DNA of 61,812 nucleotides, from assembly GCA_902769255.1 (NCBI GenBank), contig CACXOM010000007.1:1-61812 (forward strand), written 5' to 3'. Numbering within the stretch: the stretch's first letter is position 1; every line of letters starts with the position of its first letter. The notes beneath the pieces were generated by a model. The model saw nothing but the letters and a program-made list of their open reading frames with translations. It did no database searches and was not told where the DNA came from. This DNA is from Oscillospiraceae bacterium. Lineage in GTDB: Bacteria > Bacillota > Clostridia > Oscillospirales > Acutalibacteraceae. Below are positions 42,674 to 52,178 of the stretch, in pieces. The position numbers and the translations under genes are program-made.

Positions 42674-43702
42674 ATGGCAGAGATTAAAGATTTAAACAAG
42701 GAAATTGATAAAAAACTTGAAGATGAAAGATTAAAAAATGAAGAATACGGTGCCGATATTATCGATAACAGCGATTTATCTGTTCCGGGCAGTCTTGACG
42801 ATTTAGAAGAACCGCCTGCTGATGAACTTGAAGAAATTTCGCAAGAAGAACTTGAAAACGCTCTTATTATCGATGATGTTACTTTAAACGACCCTGTAAA
42901 ACTTTATTTAAAAGAAATCGGCCGTGTTCCGCTCCTTTCGGGTGAAGAGGAAATCGAACTCGCGCAAAAAATTCTTGACGGCGACCAAATGGCAAAACAA
43001 AGACTTACCGAAGCGAATTTGCGACTTGTTGTTTCAATCGCAAAAAGATATGTCGGCAGAGGAATGCATTTTCTCGATTTAATTCAAGAGGGAAATGTCG
43101 GTCTTATTAAAGCGGTTGAAAAATTCGACCACACAAAAGGTTTTAAATTTTCTACTTACGCTACTTGGTGGATAAGACAAGCCATTACAAGAGCAATTGC
43201 CGACCAAGCAAGAACAATTCGTATTCCTGTTCATATGGTTGAAACAATTAATAAACTTAAAAAAGTTCAAAGCCAACTTCTCCACGAAAACGGCAAAGAG
43301 GCTACCGAAGAAGAAATCGCGAAAGAAATGGGTCTTTCTGTATCGAGAGTGCGTGAAATCGTAAGAGTAGCGCAAGAGCCTGTTTCAATGGAAACTCCGA
43401 TAGGCCCTGAAGAAGATTCAAGACTTATGGACTTTATTAAAGATGATGACGCTTTAGCACCGGACGATGCCGCTTTAAAAACAATAACAAACGAAGATAT
43501 TGATGCGGTTTTAAAAACTTTAACCCCAAGAGAAGAAAGCGTTATTCGCTTGCGTTTCGGACTTAAAGATGGCAGATGTCATACTCTCGAAGAAGTAGGC
43601 GCAGAGTTTGATGTAACAAGAGAAAGAATAAGACAAATTGAGGCAAAAGCGCTTAGAAAACTTCGTCACCCCGTTCGTTCAAACAAATTTAGAGAGCGTT
43701 AA
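42674..43702 (+). CDS. rpoD: Principal sigma factor (sigma-70, SigA)
   Basis: 342 aa; lacks a long region 1.1 as in many Firmicutes. Region 1.2 [14 protein letters not shown], region 2 [20 protein letters not shown] and [14 protein letters not shown] (-10 recognition), region 4 [20 protein letters not shown] (-35 recognition). The promoters noted in this window (TTGACA/TATAAT with 17 bp) are the type it reads. AGAAAGGA inside the dnaG end is its ribosome site. Confidence 0.96.
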   Translation: MAEIKDLNKEIDKKLEDERLKNEEYGADIIDNSDLSVPGSLDDLEEPPADELEEISQEELENALIIDDVTLNDPVKLYLKEIGRVPLLSGEEEIELAQKILDGDQMAKQRLTEANLRLVVSIAKRYVGRGMHFLDLIQEGNVGLIKAVEKFDHTKGFKFSTYATWWIRQAITRAIADQARTIRIPVHMVETINKLKKVQSQLLHENGKEATEEEIAKEMGLSVSRVREIVRVAQEPVSMETPIGPEEDSRLMDFIKDDDALAPDDAALKTITNEDIDAVLKTLTPREESVIRLRFGLKDGRCHTLEEVGAEFDVTRERIRQIEAKALRKLRHPVRSNKFRER

Positions 43703-43725
43703 TTTAAAATAAAAAACACAATTTC

Positions 43726-43756
43726 GGGCGAGGGCTTGCCCTCGCCTTTATTTTTG
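43726..43756 (+). terminator. Terminator after dnaG-rpoD
   Basis: GGCGAGGGC-TT-GCCCTCGCC followed by TTTATTTTT. Confidence 0.85.
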
Positions 43757-43776
43757 AAAATTAGGAAAAAAATTAA

Positions 43777-45054
43777 ATGAAAGTATCTTTTTTTACACTT
43801 GGTTGTAAAGTTAATCAATATGAAACCGAACTTTTAAAAGAAGAGTTTTTAAAAAACGATTATATTGTGGTTGAAAACGATGATAATCCCGATATTTTTG
43901 TAATTAATTCTTGCACAGTTACCGCCGAAAGCGACAGAAAAACAAGGCAAATGGTAAGAAAATATCGAAGAAAATATCCAAACAGCATTATTGTGCTAAC
44001 AGGCTGTATGCCACAGGCTTTTCCAAAAGACGCCGAAAAACTCGAAAGCGCTGATATTGTGCTTGGCAACGGCACAAATTACAGAGTTATTGAAGCGGTG
44101 AACAATTTTCAACTAACAGGTCAGCGCCAAATTTTAGTTGAAAAACACAAAGCCGAACAGGTTAAAAAAACTATTGATAATTTTCACGGCAGAACAAAAG
44201 CATTTTTAAAAATTGAAGACGGTTGCGACAGGTTTTGCTCTTATTGCATAATTCCTTTTGCTCGTGGCAGAGTGCGCTCAAAACCGATTGAGGAAATAAA
44301 AAAAGAGGTTAAAACACTTGTTGAAAAAGGATTTTTAGAGGTTGTTTTAATAGGAATTAATCTTTCCGCTTACGGCAAAGAAACAGGTCTTAACCTTGCC
44401 GATGCGGTTGAAGCGGTAGCGCAAACGGGAATTGCAAGAATAAGACTCGGCTCAATGGAACCCGACCAATTCAGCGATGAGGTTATTGAAAGATTATCAA
44501 AAATAAAATCGCTTTGTCCGCAATTTCATTTGTCGTTGCAATCAGGTTGTGACAACACTTTGAAAAAAATGAACAGGCATTATGATACCGCTTTTTACGC
44601 CGATTTGGTTGCAAAACTGCGCAAGAAGTTTGAAAATTGCTCAATCACTACCGATATTATGGTAGGTTTTGCAGGCGAAAGCGAGCAAGATTTTGAAGAT
44701 TCTTTAAATTTTGCTAAAAAAATCGCTTTTGCAAAAGCGCATGTTTTTGCCTATTCCGTAAGGCAAGGCACCGCTGCCGAAAAATTTAGCGGCCACATTA
44801 CAAAAGAGCAAAAACATTTAAGAAGTGCAAAAATGATTGAGGCCACAAAAAAAACGCAAAACGAATTTTTAAATTCTCAATTAGGCAAAAAATTCCCTGT
44901 TTTGTTTGAAAACAGGGGCGAAGAAGGCTTTTTTGAGGGCTATACGCCAAATTATACACTTGTAAAAGTAAAGTCCGATGAAAATTTGTCGGGCAAAATT
45001 ATCGATACATATTTAAAATCAGTTGAAAACGATTATGTAACAGGTGAGATTTAA
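43777..45054 (+). CDS. mtaB: tRNA N6-threonylcarbamoyladenosine-37 methylthiotransferase
   Basis: 425 aa radical-SAM enzyme that adds a methylthio group to t6A37 of tRNA. N-terminal UPF0004 domain with cysteines in LGCKVNQYE, NSCTVT and TGCMPQ (second 4Fe-4S cluster); radical SAM motif CDRFCSYC; C-terminal TRAM domain. CKVNQYE rather than CQMN distinguishes MtaB from MiaB. Leads a run of five same-strand open frames ending at 47979. Confidence 0.93.
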   Translation: MKVSFFTLGCKVNQYETELLKEEFLKNDYIVVENDDNPDIFVINSCTVTAESDRKTRQMVRKYRRKYPNSIIVLTGCMPQAFPKDAEKLESADIVLGNGTNYRVIEAVNNFQLTGQRQILVEKHKAEQVKKTIDNFHGRTKAFLKIEDGCDRFCSYCIIPFARGRVRSKPIEEIKKEVKTLVEKGFLEVVLIGINLSAYGKETGLNLADAVEAVAQTGIARIRLGSMEPDQFSDEVIERLSKIKSLCPQFHLSLQSGCDNTLKKMNRHYDTAFYADLVAKLRKKFENCSITTDIMVGFAGESEQDFEDSLNFAKKIAFAKAHVFAYSVRQGTAAEKFSGHITKEQKHLRSAKMIEATKKTQNEFLNSQLGKKFPVLFENRGEEGFFEGYTPNYTLVKVKSDENLSGKIIDTYLKSVENDYVTGEI

Positions 45055-45063
45055 GGGGTTTTT

Positions 45064-45588
45064 ATGCACGCAATAAAACATTTTAAAACAATTACAAAAC
45101 ACCGCCATAAAGTTATCGCTCTTTGCAAAAAAGCGGGAATTTTAAGGCAGGGACTTTTTCACGATTTATCAAAATATTCTTATATCGAGTTTTCGGCAGG
45201 CGCAAAGCATTATCAGGGTTATCGCAGTCCAAACGAGATTGAAAGAGAAATGTACGGCTATTCGCCGGCTTGGCTTCACCACAAAGGCAGAAACAAGCAC
45301 CATTATGAATATTGGAACGATTTTAACCCGAAACTAAACCGTGTTGTGCCTGTTAAAATGCCGATAAATTATTTTAAAGAAATGTTTTGCGACAGGGTAG
45401 CGGCAAGCAAAATTTATCAGGGCAAAAATTATACCGACTCGCACCCTCTCGAATATTTTTCAAGCAGAATCGACCATATGAATATGCACCCCGAAACCTT
45501 TGAAATGCTAAAAAAACTTCTTACAATGTTAAGCGAGCAGGGTGAAGAAAAAACTTTTAAATTTTTAAAAAATTTAAAGGAGTACTAA
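45064..45588 (+). CDS. DUF5662-like conserved protein
   Basis: 174 aa, His-rich: GLFHDLSKYSYIEF near residue 35, WLHHKGRNKHHYEYW near 78, and a C-terminal HPLEYF. The HD and HH motifs suggest a metal site of HD-domain type, but the reaction is unknown. AAGGGG over the mtaB stop is the ribosome site, 9 bp after mtaB. Family assigned from memory of the pattern. Confidence 0.75.
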   Translation: MHAIKHFKTITKHRHKVIALCKKAGILRQGLFHDLSKYSYIEFSAGAKHYQGYRSPNEIEREMYGYSPAWLHHKGRNKHHYEYWNDFNPKLNRVVPVKMPINYFKEMFCDRVAASKIYQGKNYTDSHPLEYFSSRIDHMNMHPETFEMLKKLLTMLSEQGEEKTFKFLKNLKEY

Positions 45589-45590
45589 AA

Positions 45591-45875
45591 ATGAAAGTTT
45601 TTGACAGGGCAATTTTCGGCGCAAGCGCATTTTGCTGCGGAATGAATTTAAGTAAAAAAGATGTTGTTGTTGAAAAAAACATTTTTTGTGCTGTAGAATT
45701 TTGTCAGTCTTTTAACATTAATAAAGTAAATTCAAACGGTGAATTTTTAACAGAAGAATTAAAGAAAAGAAATATTTTAGGCAACGACGGATTTTATTCG
45801 CCGTTGCCTGTTTCTGCTTTTTTAGCAAAAATTTTAAAGAAAAAAATACAAATGTTTTGTTTGATTGCAAGGTAA
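45591..45875 (+). CDS. N-terminal part of a possible FAD-dependent oxidoreductase (frameshifted)
   Basis: 94 aa beginning DRAIFGASAFCCGMNLSKKDVVVEK, a degenerate nucleotide-binding start. It stops in AAG AAA AAA ATA...AGG TAA. One more A in the run at about 45840-45846 would continue as K-N-T-N-V-L-F-D-C-K-V-T-S in the next frame. It begins 2 bp after DUF5662 with AAGGAG upstream, so it belongs to the mtaB operon. Confidence 0.6.
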   Translation: MKVFDRAIFGASAFCCGMNLSKKDVVVEKNIFCAVEFCQSFNINKVNSNGEFLTEELKKRNILGNDGFYSPLPVSAFLAKILKKKIQMFCLIAR

Positions 45876-46315
45876 CTTCGGTTGAAAAGAAAGATAACGG
45901 ATTTTTAATAGAATATTTTTCGCAAAGCGGTTTTAATAAAATTTTTGCAAAAGAGATTGTTGATACTACCTCGCTCGGCGTTTTCTCTCAACTGCGAGAA
46001 TACACAAATAAGCATTATATTGCCGCTCTTGACGGATTTTGTGGCAAAACAGGCGACTTTGAAATAATGAAAGGTCATTTAAAAAATGAATATTTTTTAA
46101 AAATTTCGGCTGAAAATTTAGATTATATTTCCGCTCGAAAAAGGCTTTTAGAAATTTCCGAAAAAAATAATTTTGTAATAGCTTCTTTTGCAAGCGAATT
46201 CTCTTTTTCTTATAATGAAAAATTTTTGAAAAAAGATAATAATTATTCTTTTGTTCCGTCAGCCTCGTTCGCAAACTTTGCCGAAGCGTTTAAAGCAGGG
46301 GGTGAGTGGCAATGA
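45857..46315 (+). CDS. C-terminal part of the same oxidoreductase-like protein
   Basis: 152 aa reading FDCKVTSVEKKDNGFLIEYF...KEIVDTTSLGVF; the KEIVDTTS phrase resembles the AxxVVDATG loop of FAD oxidoreductases. It continues the previous frame after one missing A and ends AFKAGGEWQ-stop. Its TGA overlaps the ATG of the next gene (ATGA), so reinitiation is likely. The corrected protein would be about 240 aa. The TTG at 45857 is not a convincing independent start. Confidence 0.6.
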   Translation: MFDCKVTSVEKKDNGFLIEYFSQSGFNKIFAKEIVDTTSLGVFSQLREYTNKHYIAALDGFCGKTGDFEIMKGHLKNEYFLKISAENLDYISARKRLLEISEKNNFVIASFASEFSFSYNEKFLKKDNNYSFVPSASFANFAEAFKAGGEWQ

Positions 46316-47979
46316 AACTAAACAGACTTTGTGAAAACAAAACTGTATCTTTTGAGTTTAACAAACCCTTTGATTTTTCGACAACGCTTTTGGTTGCCGG
46401 AATGGGAACAGCAGGCGCATTATGTTTTTATACCGCCAAAAAAATTGGGCTTGATGTAATAGGAATTGAAAAAAGCAATTTTGTCGGCGGAACAAGCGTA
46501 AACGCTTGCGTTCAAAGTTATTATTACGGTGACCTTTCAGGCGAACTTGTGAACATAAATAATAATGCAAAAACAAAAAATATTTCGCAAGCGTTTTCTC
46601 ACAAAAATGAAATCGCTGTTTCGCTTAATCAAAAAACAGTTGCGCTTGAGAAATGGGGCGAGGGCATTATGCTTGAGAGCCTGCTGACAGGCGCTGTTTT
46701 AGATGAAAACCGCCTAATAGGCGTTGAAGTTTTTTATAAAAATAAGTTTTTATATATTAAAGCGAAATATTTTGCTGATAATTTGGACGGACTTTTATCA
46801 AGATTGGCAGGGGCAGAGTTTTTTGTAGGCAGGGCAGACAAAAATACGATGAACTGCTCAAAAACCATTTCTTATTTAAAAGACGGCAAAATAAACGGCG
46901 AGTGGAATGCACTCGGTTTTTTAGACGGTTTAAACGATTTTGAATATAGCGAAAAATTGCTTTCTAACGAAATAAAACCGCCGATTTTGCTTGAAAAATA
47001 TAGCGAAAACGACAGAGCGGTTTTTGAGGGAACTCAAATCGGAAAAAGAGAGGGTATTAGAATTAAAACCGATTATGTAATTTCTTTTGACGATTTAGTA
47101 AACTTTAAAACTTATGAAAAACCGTTGTTTTACGGATTTTCCGCTTTTGATAATGTAAATCAAGATTTAGAAAACGAGTCTGACAACCTTGTTGATTGGA
47201 TTGTAATTACCTATATGCGCCATAGCGGATTTACTTTTTGCGTTCCGCTTGAAAGCCTTTTGCCAAAGAGGACTGAAAACTTGCTTGTAATCGGCAAATC
47301 GCTCGGTGTTACACATTCTGCATCTTCTGCAATAAGAATGAAAGCGGAAATGGAAAAATCGGGTGAAGCGGCAGCGAATATCGTAAAAATTGCCGATGAA
47401 AGCGGTTGTGGTTTAAGAAAAATCGACTATGACATCTTAAAACAACGACTAATTAAAAGCGGTTGTCTAAACCCGCTTGAAAAAGGCTTTTTCAAACTGC
47501 GAAAAGATGAAAACGGCAATTACAAAAAAATAAATTTGCCTAAAAATGCTGATGAGTTAAAACAAATCTTATCAAGCAAAACACCGCATTATGCATTGCT
47601 TGAAATAAAACTCGACGGCGAAAAGTTTAAAAACGATTTATATGAGTTTTTAAAAAGCGATAACAAGATTTTAAAAGAAAATTCAGCTGTTGCTTTGGCG
47701 CTTTTGGGCGATAAAAAGGCGTTGCCTTATTTACGTGAAATTATAAAAGGTGAGCCTGAAATTGTAGAGATTTTTAACGGCGCTCATTATTACGGCTGGC
47801 TTGAAAAAGATATTTACTCGAATTTTCAAAAAGCGATTATTTTGCTTGGCAGGTTTGAAGATAAAGAGTCGCAAAATCGCCTTGAACAAATCGCAAAAAC
47901 AAATTATTCAGATGAATTTTTCTGTTTAAGGCTTAATCAGTATGCCAAAAGCGCTTTAAAACGCATTAAATTGCAATAA
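46312..47979 (+). CDS. FAD-dependent oxidoreductase with HEAT-like C-terminus
   Basis: 555 aa. FAD motif LLVAGMGTAGALCFY then GIEKSNFVGGTSVNA (about 28-65), and a later LLVIGKSLGVTHSASSAIRM that contacts the cofactor in this group. The C-terminal 130 residues look like HEAT/PBS-lyase-type helical repeats (NSAVALALLGDKKALPYLRE, LLGRFEDKESQNRLEQIA). Substrate unknown. The ATG overlaps the previous stop and follows GGGGGTGAG. Probably works with the protein encoded just upstream. Confidence 0.78.
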   Translation: MKLNRLCENKTVSFEFNKPFDFSTTLLVAGMGTAGALCFYTAKKIGLDVIGIEKSNFVGGTSVNACVQSYYYGDLSGELVNINNNAKTKNISQAFSHKNEIAVSLNQKTVALEKWGEGIMLESLLTGAVLDENRLIGVEVFYKNKFLYIKAKYFADNLDGLLSRLAGAEFFVGRADKNTMNCSKTISYLKDGKINGEWNALGFLDGLNDFEYSEKLLSNEIKPPILLEKYSENDRAVFEGTQIGKREGIRIKTDYVISFDDLVNFKTYEKPLFYGFSAFDNVNQDLENESDNLVDWIVITYMRHSGFTFCVPLESLLPKRTENLLVIGKSLGVTHSASSAIRMKAEMEKSGEAAANIVKIADESGCGLRKIDYDILKQRLIKSGCLNPLEKGFFKLRKDENGNYKKINLPKNADELKQILSSKTPHYALLEIKLDGEKFKNDLYEFLKSDNKILKENSAVALALLGDKKALPYLREIIKGEPEIVEIFNGAHYYGWLEKDIYSNFQKAIILLGRFEDKESQNRLEQIAKTNYSDEFFCLRLNQYAKSALKRIKLQ

Positions 47980-48005
47980 AACCCTTGAATTTTCAGGGTG
48001 ATTTT
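47980..48005 (+). terminator. Weak hairpin after the oxidoreductase gene
   Basis: ACCCTTGAATTTTCAGGGT followed by GATTTT; a modest terminator between the operon and glyQS. Confidence 0.4.
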
Positions 48006-48051
48006 GATATAATAATTGTTGTATAATTTTTAGAATTAAGGATTGATAAAA

Positions 48052-49431
48052 ATGCAAAATACCAAAAAAAGTTTTGAAAAAATTGTTGCACTTTGCAAAA
48101 ACAGGGGATTTATTTTTCCAGGTAGCGAAATTTACGGCGGTCTTGCTAACACTTGGGACTACGGCCCTTTGGGAACAAGACTTAAAAACAATGTAAAAGA
48201 TACTTGGCGCAAAAGATTTATTCAAGAGCGTCATAACTCTTTTGAGGTTGACGCCGACATTTTAATGAACCCGAGAGTTTGGGAGGCGAGCGGTCACGTT
48301 TCTTCGTTCTCCGACCCGTTGCTTGACTGTAAAGAGTGTAAAATGCGCCACAGAGCAGACAATCTTATTGATGATTTTGACCCGAATGCACATGCTGACG
48401 GCATGACAAAAGAGGAAATGTTTGAATATATTAAAGCTCATTCAATTCCTTGTCCAAAATGCGGTAAGCACAATTTCACCGATATTCGTGAGTTTAACCT
48501 TATGTTCCAAACATTCAGAGGCGTTACAAACGATTCAAAAAGTGTTATTTATTTGCGTCCCGAAAATGCACAGGGCGAATATGTTAATTTCTTGAATGTT
48601 CAGCGTTCAATGCGTGCAAAATTGCCGTTTTCAATCGGTCAAATCGGTAAAGCGTTTAGAAACGAAATTACACCGGGTAACTTCACTTTCAGAACAATCG
48701 AGTTTGAACAAATGGAATTTCAAACTTTCTGCAAAGAGGGCGAAGACACCGAGTTATACGACTATTTCAAAAACTACGGTAAAAAATATTTTGAAGATTT
48801 GGGCATTCCTGCCGAAAACCTTCGTTTCCACGACCACGAAAAATTGGCTCACTATGCAAAAGCCGCTTGCGATATAGAATTTTTATTCCCGTTCGGCTGG
48901 GGCGAAATTAACGGTACTCACAACAGAACTGATTTCGACTTGACCCGCCACCAAGAATACAGCGGTAAATCGCAAGAATATCTTGATGCTGAAACAGGCG
49001 AAAAATTCATTCCTTACATTATTGAGTCGACTTACGGACTTGACAGAACCGTTTTAGCACTTCTTTGTGAGGCTTATGACGAAGAAGTTTTAGATGCCGA
49101 GAAAAATGATACTCGTGTAGTGCTTCATTTAAGCCCGGCCATTGCACCTTTCAAAGCGGCAGTTTTACCACTTTCTAAAAAACTTTCCGACAAGGCTTTT
49201 GAAGTTTACGAAAAACTTTCAAAATCGTTTATGGTTGATTTTGATGTTACCGGCTCAATCGGTAAACGCTATCGCCGTCAAGATGAAATCGGTACACCTT
49301 TCTGCATTTGCTATGATTTTGAATCAGAAGAAAGCGGTAAAGTTACAATTAGAAATCGTGACACAATGGAGCAGGATTTAGTCGCAATTGACGAAGTTGA
49401 GAACTATATAAAACAAAGAATTAACTTTTAA
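48052..49431 (+). CDS. glyQS: Glycyl-tRNA synthetase (single-chain class II)
   Basis: 459 aa. Charges tRNA-Gly. Motif 1 region GGLANTWDYGPLGTRLKNN, a CKECKMRHRADN...CPKCGK zinc-binding insertion, motif 2 FRNEITPGNFTFRTIEFEQMEF, motif 3 YGLDRTVLAL, and a C-terminal anticodon-binding domain. This is the dimeric eukaryote/archaea-like type common in Clostridia, not the alpha2beta2 form. ATG 48052 has AAGGA nine bases upstream; the TTG at 48043 overlaps the spacer. No T-box leader is visible in the 72-bp upstream gap. Confidence 0.95.
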   Translation: MQNTKKSFEKIVALCKNRGFIFPGSEIYGGLANTWDYGPLGTRLKNNVKDTWRKRFIQERHNSFEVDADILMNPRVWEASGHVSSFSDPLLDCKECKMRHRADNLIDDFDPNAHADGMTKEEMFEYIKAHSIPCPKCGKHNFTDIREFNLMFQTFRGVTNDSKSVIYLRPENAQGEYVNFLNVQRSMRAKLPFSIGQIGKAFRNEITPGNFTFRTIEFEQMEFQTFCKEGEDTELYDYFKNYGKKYFEDLGIPAENLRFHDHEKLAHYAKAACDIEFLFPFGWGEINGTHNRTDFDLTRHQEYSGKSQEYLDAETGEKFIPYIIESTYGLDRTVLALLCEAYDEEVLDAEKNDTRVVLHLSPAIAPFKAAVLPLSKKLSDKAFEVYEKLSKSFMVDFDVTGSIGKRYRRQDEIGTPFCICYDFESEESGKVTIRNRDTMEQDLVAIDEVENYIKQRINF

Positions 49432-49433
49432 TT

Positions 49434-49459
49434 TTTCGGGCGGTTTTTACCGCCCGAAA
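49434..49459 (+). terminator. Hairpin after glyQS
   Basis: TTTCGGGCGGT-TTTT-ACCGCCCGAAA, 11 bp, without a clear T run, five bases before the tRNA. May terminate or help process the tRNA precursor. Confidence 0.55.
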
Positions 49460-49464
49460 TACAT

Positions 49465-49540
49465 CTGCCCATAGTTTAACAGGATAAAACGTCAGACTCC
49501 GACTCTGATAATGGGGGTTCAAGTCCTCTTGGGCAGGCCA
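49465..49540 (+). tRNA. tRNA-Arg (anticodon CCG)
   Basis: 76 nt. Acceptor CTGCCCA/TGGGCAG, D arm GTTT...AAAC, anticodon stem TCAGA/TCTGA with loop CTCCGAC (U33, anticodon CCG reads CGG), variable TAATG, T arm with loop TTCAAGT, discriminator G and an encoded CCA end. The T stem has two G-T pairs. Confidence 0.93.
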
Positions 49541-49557
49541 ACAGGGCTTTAAATTTT

Positions 49558-50481
49558 ATGAATTTTATTTATTCAAATGATAACAAGCGTTATCACACGT
49601 TTTCATATTACAACAAACAAAAATATGGCGAAAAGGTGTTAAAAGCCTCTGTAAATGCAGGGCTTACCTGCCCGAATATTGACGGAACATTAGGCGTTGG
49701 CGGCTGCATTTATTGCGAGGGCGGCAGCGGTTATTTTACTAATAAAACCCTTTCGGTAAAAGAGCAAATCGCCTTAGAATTTAAAAGACAGACAAAACCC
49801 TTTAAAAACCACAAATTTATTGTCTATTTTCAAGCAAACACAAACACTTACACCGATATTAAAACGCTTGAAAAAATGGCAAACGACGCACTCTCTTTTG
49901 AAAATGTCGTAGGTATTACCTTTTCAACTCGAACCGATTGTGTTGATGATGAAAAAATCGCATTTTTGCAAGAATTAAACCAAAAAACCGATGTTTGCGT
50001 TGAATTCGGCTTGCAGTCGGTTCATAACAAAACGCTAAAATTTATCAACCGTTGTCAAACTTATGAAAGTTTTGAAAAAGAGTATTTAAATTTCAAAAAA
50101 AGCGGTATTCGCAGTTGTATTCATATTATAAACTCTTTGCCGGGTGAAACTTACGATATGATGTTGCAAACCGCAATTAAGGTAGGAAAACTTAATCCCG
50201 AAGGATTAAAAATTCACTCGTTACACATTTCAAAAGGAACAAAACTTGCAAAAATTTATCAAGAAAAACCTTTTGATTTAATTGATAAAAATACTTATAT
50301 AAAACTTGTCGCAAATCAGTTGACTTATATTCAGCCGACAACTGTTATAGAACGCCTTACAGGTGACGGCGACAAGCAAAAATTAATTGCGCCGAATTGG
50401 TCGAAAGATAAAATTTCGGTACTCGGCGGAATTGATAAATATATGGCTGAAAATGACTTATTTCAAGGAAAAAACCTTTAA
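49558..50481 (+). CDS. Radical SAM protein of the YhcC/TIGR01212 type
   Basis: 307 aa. N-terminal YSYYN-like start and the long-spaced cluster motif CPNIDGTLGVGGCIYC, which marks this radical SAM group, then KFIVYFQANTNTY and CVEFGLQSVHNKTLKFINR. Reaction not established. It starts 17 bp after the tRNA, so both may be on one transcript with glyQS. Confidence 0.87.
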   Translation: MNFIYSNDNKRYHTFSYYNKQKYGEKVLKASVNAGLTCPNIDGTLGVGGCIYCEGGSGYFTNKTLSVKEQIALEFKRQTKPFKNHKFIVYFQANTNTYTDIKTLEKMANDALSFENVVGITFSTRTDCVDDEKIAFLQELNQKTDVCVEFGLQSVHNKTLKFINRCQTYESFEKEYLNFKKSGIRSCIHIINSLPGETYDMMLQTAIKVGKLNPEGLKIHSLHISKGTKLAKIYQEKPFDLIDKNTYIKLVANQLTYIQPTTVIERLTGDGDKQKLIAPNWSKDKISVLGGIDKYMAENDLFQGKNL

Positions 50482-50495
50482 TTTAGGAGAAAAAT

Positions 50496-51872
50496 ATGCA
50501 AGATGTAAAATCAAATCCGCTCGGTAGCGAAAAAATATCAAAATTAATGCTAAAATTCGCCGTTCCGAGCATTATTGGTATGATTGTCAGCGCACTTTAC
50601 AACATTGTCGACCAACTTTTTATCGGCAACAATGTCGGCGCTTTGGGTAACGCCGCTACAAATATTGCGTTTCCGTTTTCAACTGCCTGCATTGCGCTTT
50701 CGCTTATGTTCGGCATAGGCGGTGCAAGTTGTTTTAATCTTAATATGGGAAAAGGCGAAACCAAAAAAGCCCCTTTCTTTGTCGGCAACTCAATTTTTGC
50801 GCTTACAGTCAGCGGTTTGTTGTTAATGGTAGCAACGCTTTTGTTTTTAGAGCCTTTGCTTTTGCTTTTCGGCTCATCAAAAACAGTTTTGCCTTTTGCT
50901 AAAGAATATGTTTCAATTACCGCAATAGGTTTTCCGTTTTTAATTTTAACAACCGGTGGCGGTCATTTAATCAGAGCAGATGCAAGCCCGAAAACAGCAA
51001 TGTTTTGCAACCTTTTGGGCGCAGGCGTAAACATTATTTTAGATGCAATTTTCGTACCGATTTGGGGAATGGCAGGTGCCGCTTGGGCAACAATTATCGG
51101 TCAAATGCTTTCAGCGGTAGTTGTAATTGTTTATCTTTTCAATTTCAAAACGGTTAAGTTAAGTTTTTCACACTTTTTACCGAAAATTCACTATCTTGTC
51201 AAAACCGCTTCAATCGGAATGGCATCTTTCATAAACCAACTTGCCATTATGCTGGTAATTATTATTCTTAACAACTCGTTGAGATATTACGGCTCGCTTT
51301 CAATTTATGGCGAAGATATTCCTATTGCTTGCTCGGGCATAATTATGAAAGTAAATCAAATTGTATTTTCAATTGTAATCGGGCTGTCGCAAGGCACTCA
51401 ACCTATTGAAAGTTTTAACTACGGCGCAAAAAACTACACCCGTGTTAAAAAAGCCTATAAACTCGCACTTGTAACAGGCGCAACAATTTCGGTAGTTGCT
51501 TTTGTATTTTTCCAGGTTTTCCCGAAAGAAATTTTAGGACTTTTCGGCAAAAAGAATAGCGATTTATATTTTGAATTCGGCGTTAAATTTTTCAGAATGT
51601 TCTTGTTCTTTACTTGGTTAAACTTCATTCAGCCGATAACATCAACATTTTTCACTTCAATCGGCAAACCGGTAAAAGGTATAATTTTGTCGCTTACAAG
51701 ACAAATTATTTTCTTTTTACCACCGCTTCTTATTCTGCCGACATTCTTTGGAATTAACGGCATTTTCTACACAGGACCTATAGCCGATTTTATGGCGGCA
51801 ATAGTTAATGTGGCGTTTGTAGTTTATGAGTTTAAACTTATGAGCAAAGAGCAAAAAGAATTAGCAAAATAA
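50496..51872 (+). CDS. MATE-family multidrug/Na+ efflux transporter
   Basis: 458 aa with twelve hydrophobic segments in two homologous halves. N-terminal PSIIGMIVSALYNIVDQLFIG and second-half GLSQGTQPIESFNYGA are MATE landmarks. Exports drugs or metabolites in exchange for Na+ or H+. TTTAGGAGAAA precedes the ATG, 14 bp after the radical SAM gene. Confidence 0.92.
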   Translation: MQDVKSNPLGSEKISKLMLKFAVPSIIGMIVSALYNIVDQLFIGNNVGALGNAATNIAFPFSTACIALSLMFGIGGASCFNLNMGKGETKKAPFFVGNSIFALTVSGLLLMVATLLFLEPLLLLFGSSKTVLPFAKEYVSITAIGFPFLILTTGGGHLIRADASPKTAMFCNLLGAGVNIILDAIFVPIWGMAGAAWATIIGQMLSAVVVIVYLFNFKTVKLSFSHFLPKIHYLVKTASIGMASFINQLAIMLVIIILNNSLRYYGSLSIYGEDIPIACSGIIMKVNQIVFSIVIGLSQGTQPIESFNYGAKNYTRVKKAYKLALVTGATISVVAFVFFQVFPKEILGLFGKKNSDLYFEFGVKFFRMFLFFTWLNFIQPITSTFFTSIGKPVKGIILSLTRQIIFFLPPLLILPTFFGINGIFYTGPIADFMAAIVNVAFVVYEFKLMSKEQKELAK

Positions 51873-51877
51873 ATTTA

Positions 51878-51913
51878 ATCCTCAAGGTTTTTAAAAACCT
51901 TGAGGATTTTTTT
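51878..51913. terminator. Bidirectional terminator
   Basis: AATCCTCAAGGTTTTT/AAAAACCTTGAGGATT with T run, between the MATE gene and the convergent BofA-like gene. Confidence 0.9.
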
Positions 51914-52178
51914 ACAACTTAAAAACTATTTTGCTTATTGTTATTGCAACCACACCGGGTAGCCCGAAAATACCCGCAGTACCGAGCGTAAAGGGGGTAA
52001 GTTCAAGCGAAAACGCCGTAAATGCACTCGAAAAATGCAAAATCAGCAAAACGCTCTCTCCGATTAGCGCCGAAGAAAGCATTGTTTTAAAAAACTTTTT
52101 AGTAAAAAGCGCAAAAATTAGCACAACTAAAACCGCAACACACAAAAAACCAATAGCAATATAATTAAAATATTCCAT
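51912..52178 (-). CDS. BofA-like small membrane protein
   Basis: 88 aa with three hydrophobic segments. The C-terminal TPFTLGTAGIFGLPGVVAIT resembles the NxLTxxxxGxxGxPG end of BofA, the inhibitor of pro-sigma-K processing in spore formers. If correct, it hints at a sporulation-capable ancestry. Assignment rests on this short motif and the length. Confidence 0.6.
   Translation of the reverse strand: MEYFNYIAIGFLCVAVLVVLIFALFTKKFFKTMLSSALIGESVLLILHFSSAFTAFSLELTPFTLGTAGIFGLPGVVAITISKIVFKL

Noticed and set aside
47980-48051. T-box riboswitch before glyQS
   Set aside because: Only 72 bp separate the genes, with no T-box sequence or specifier stem.
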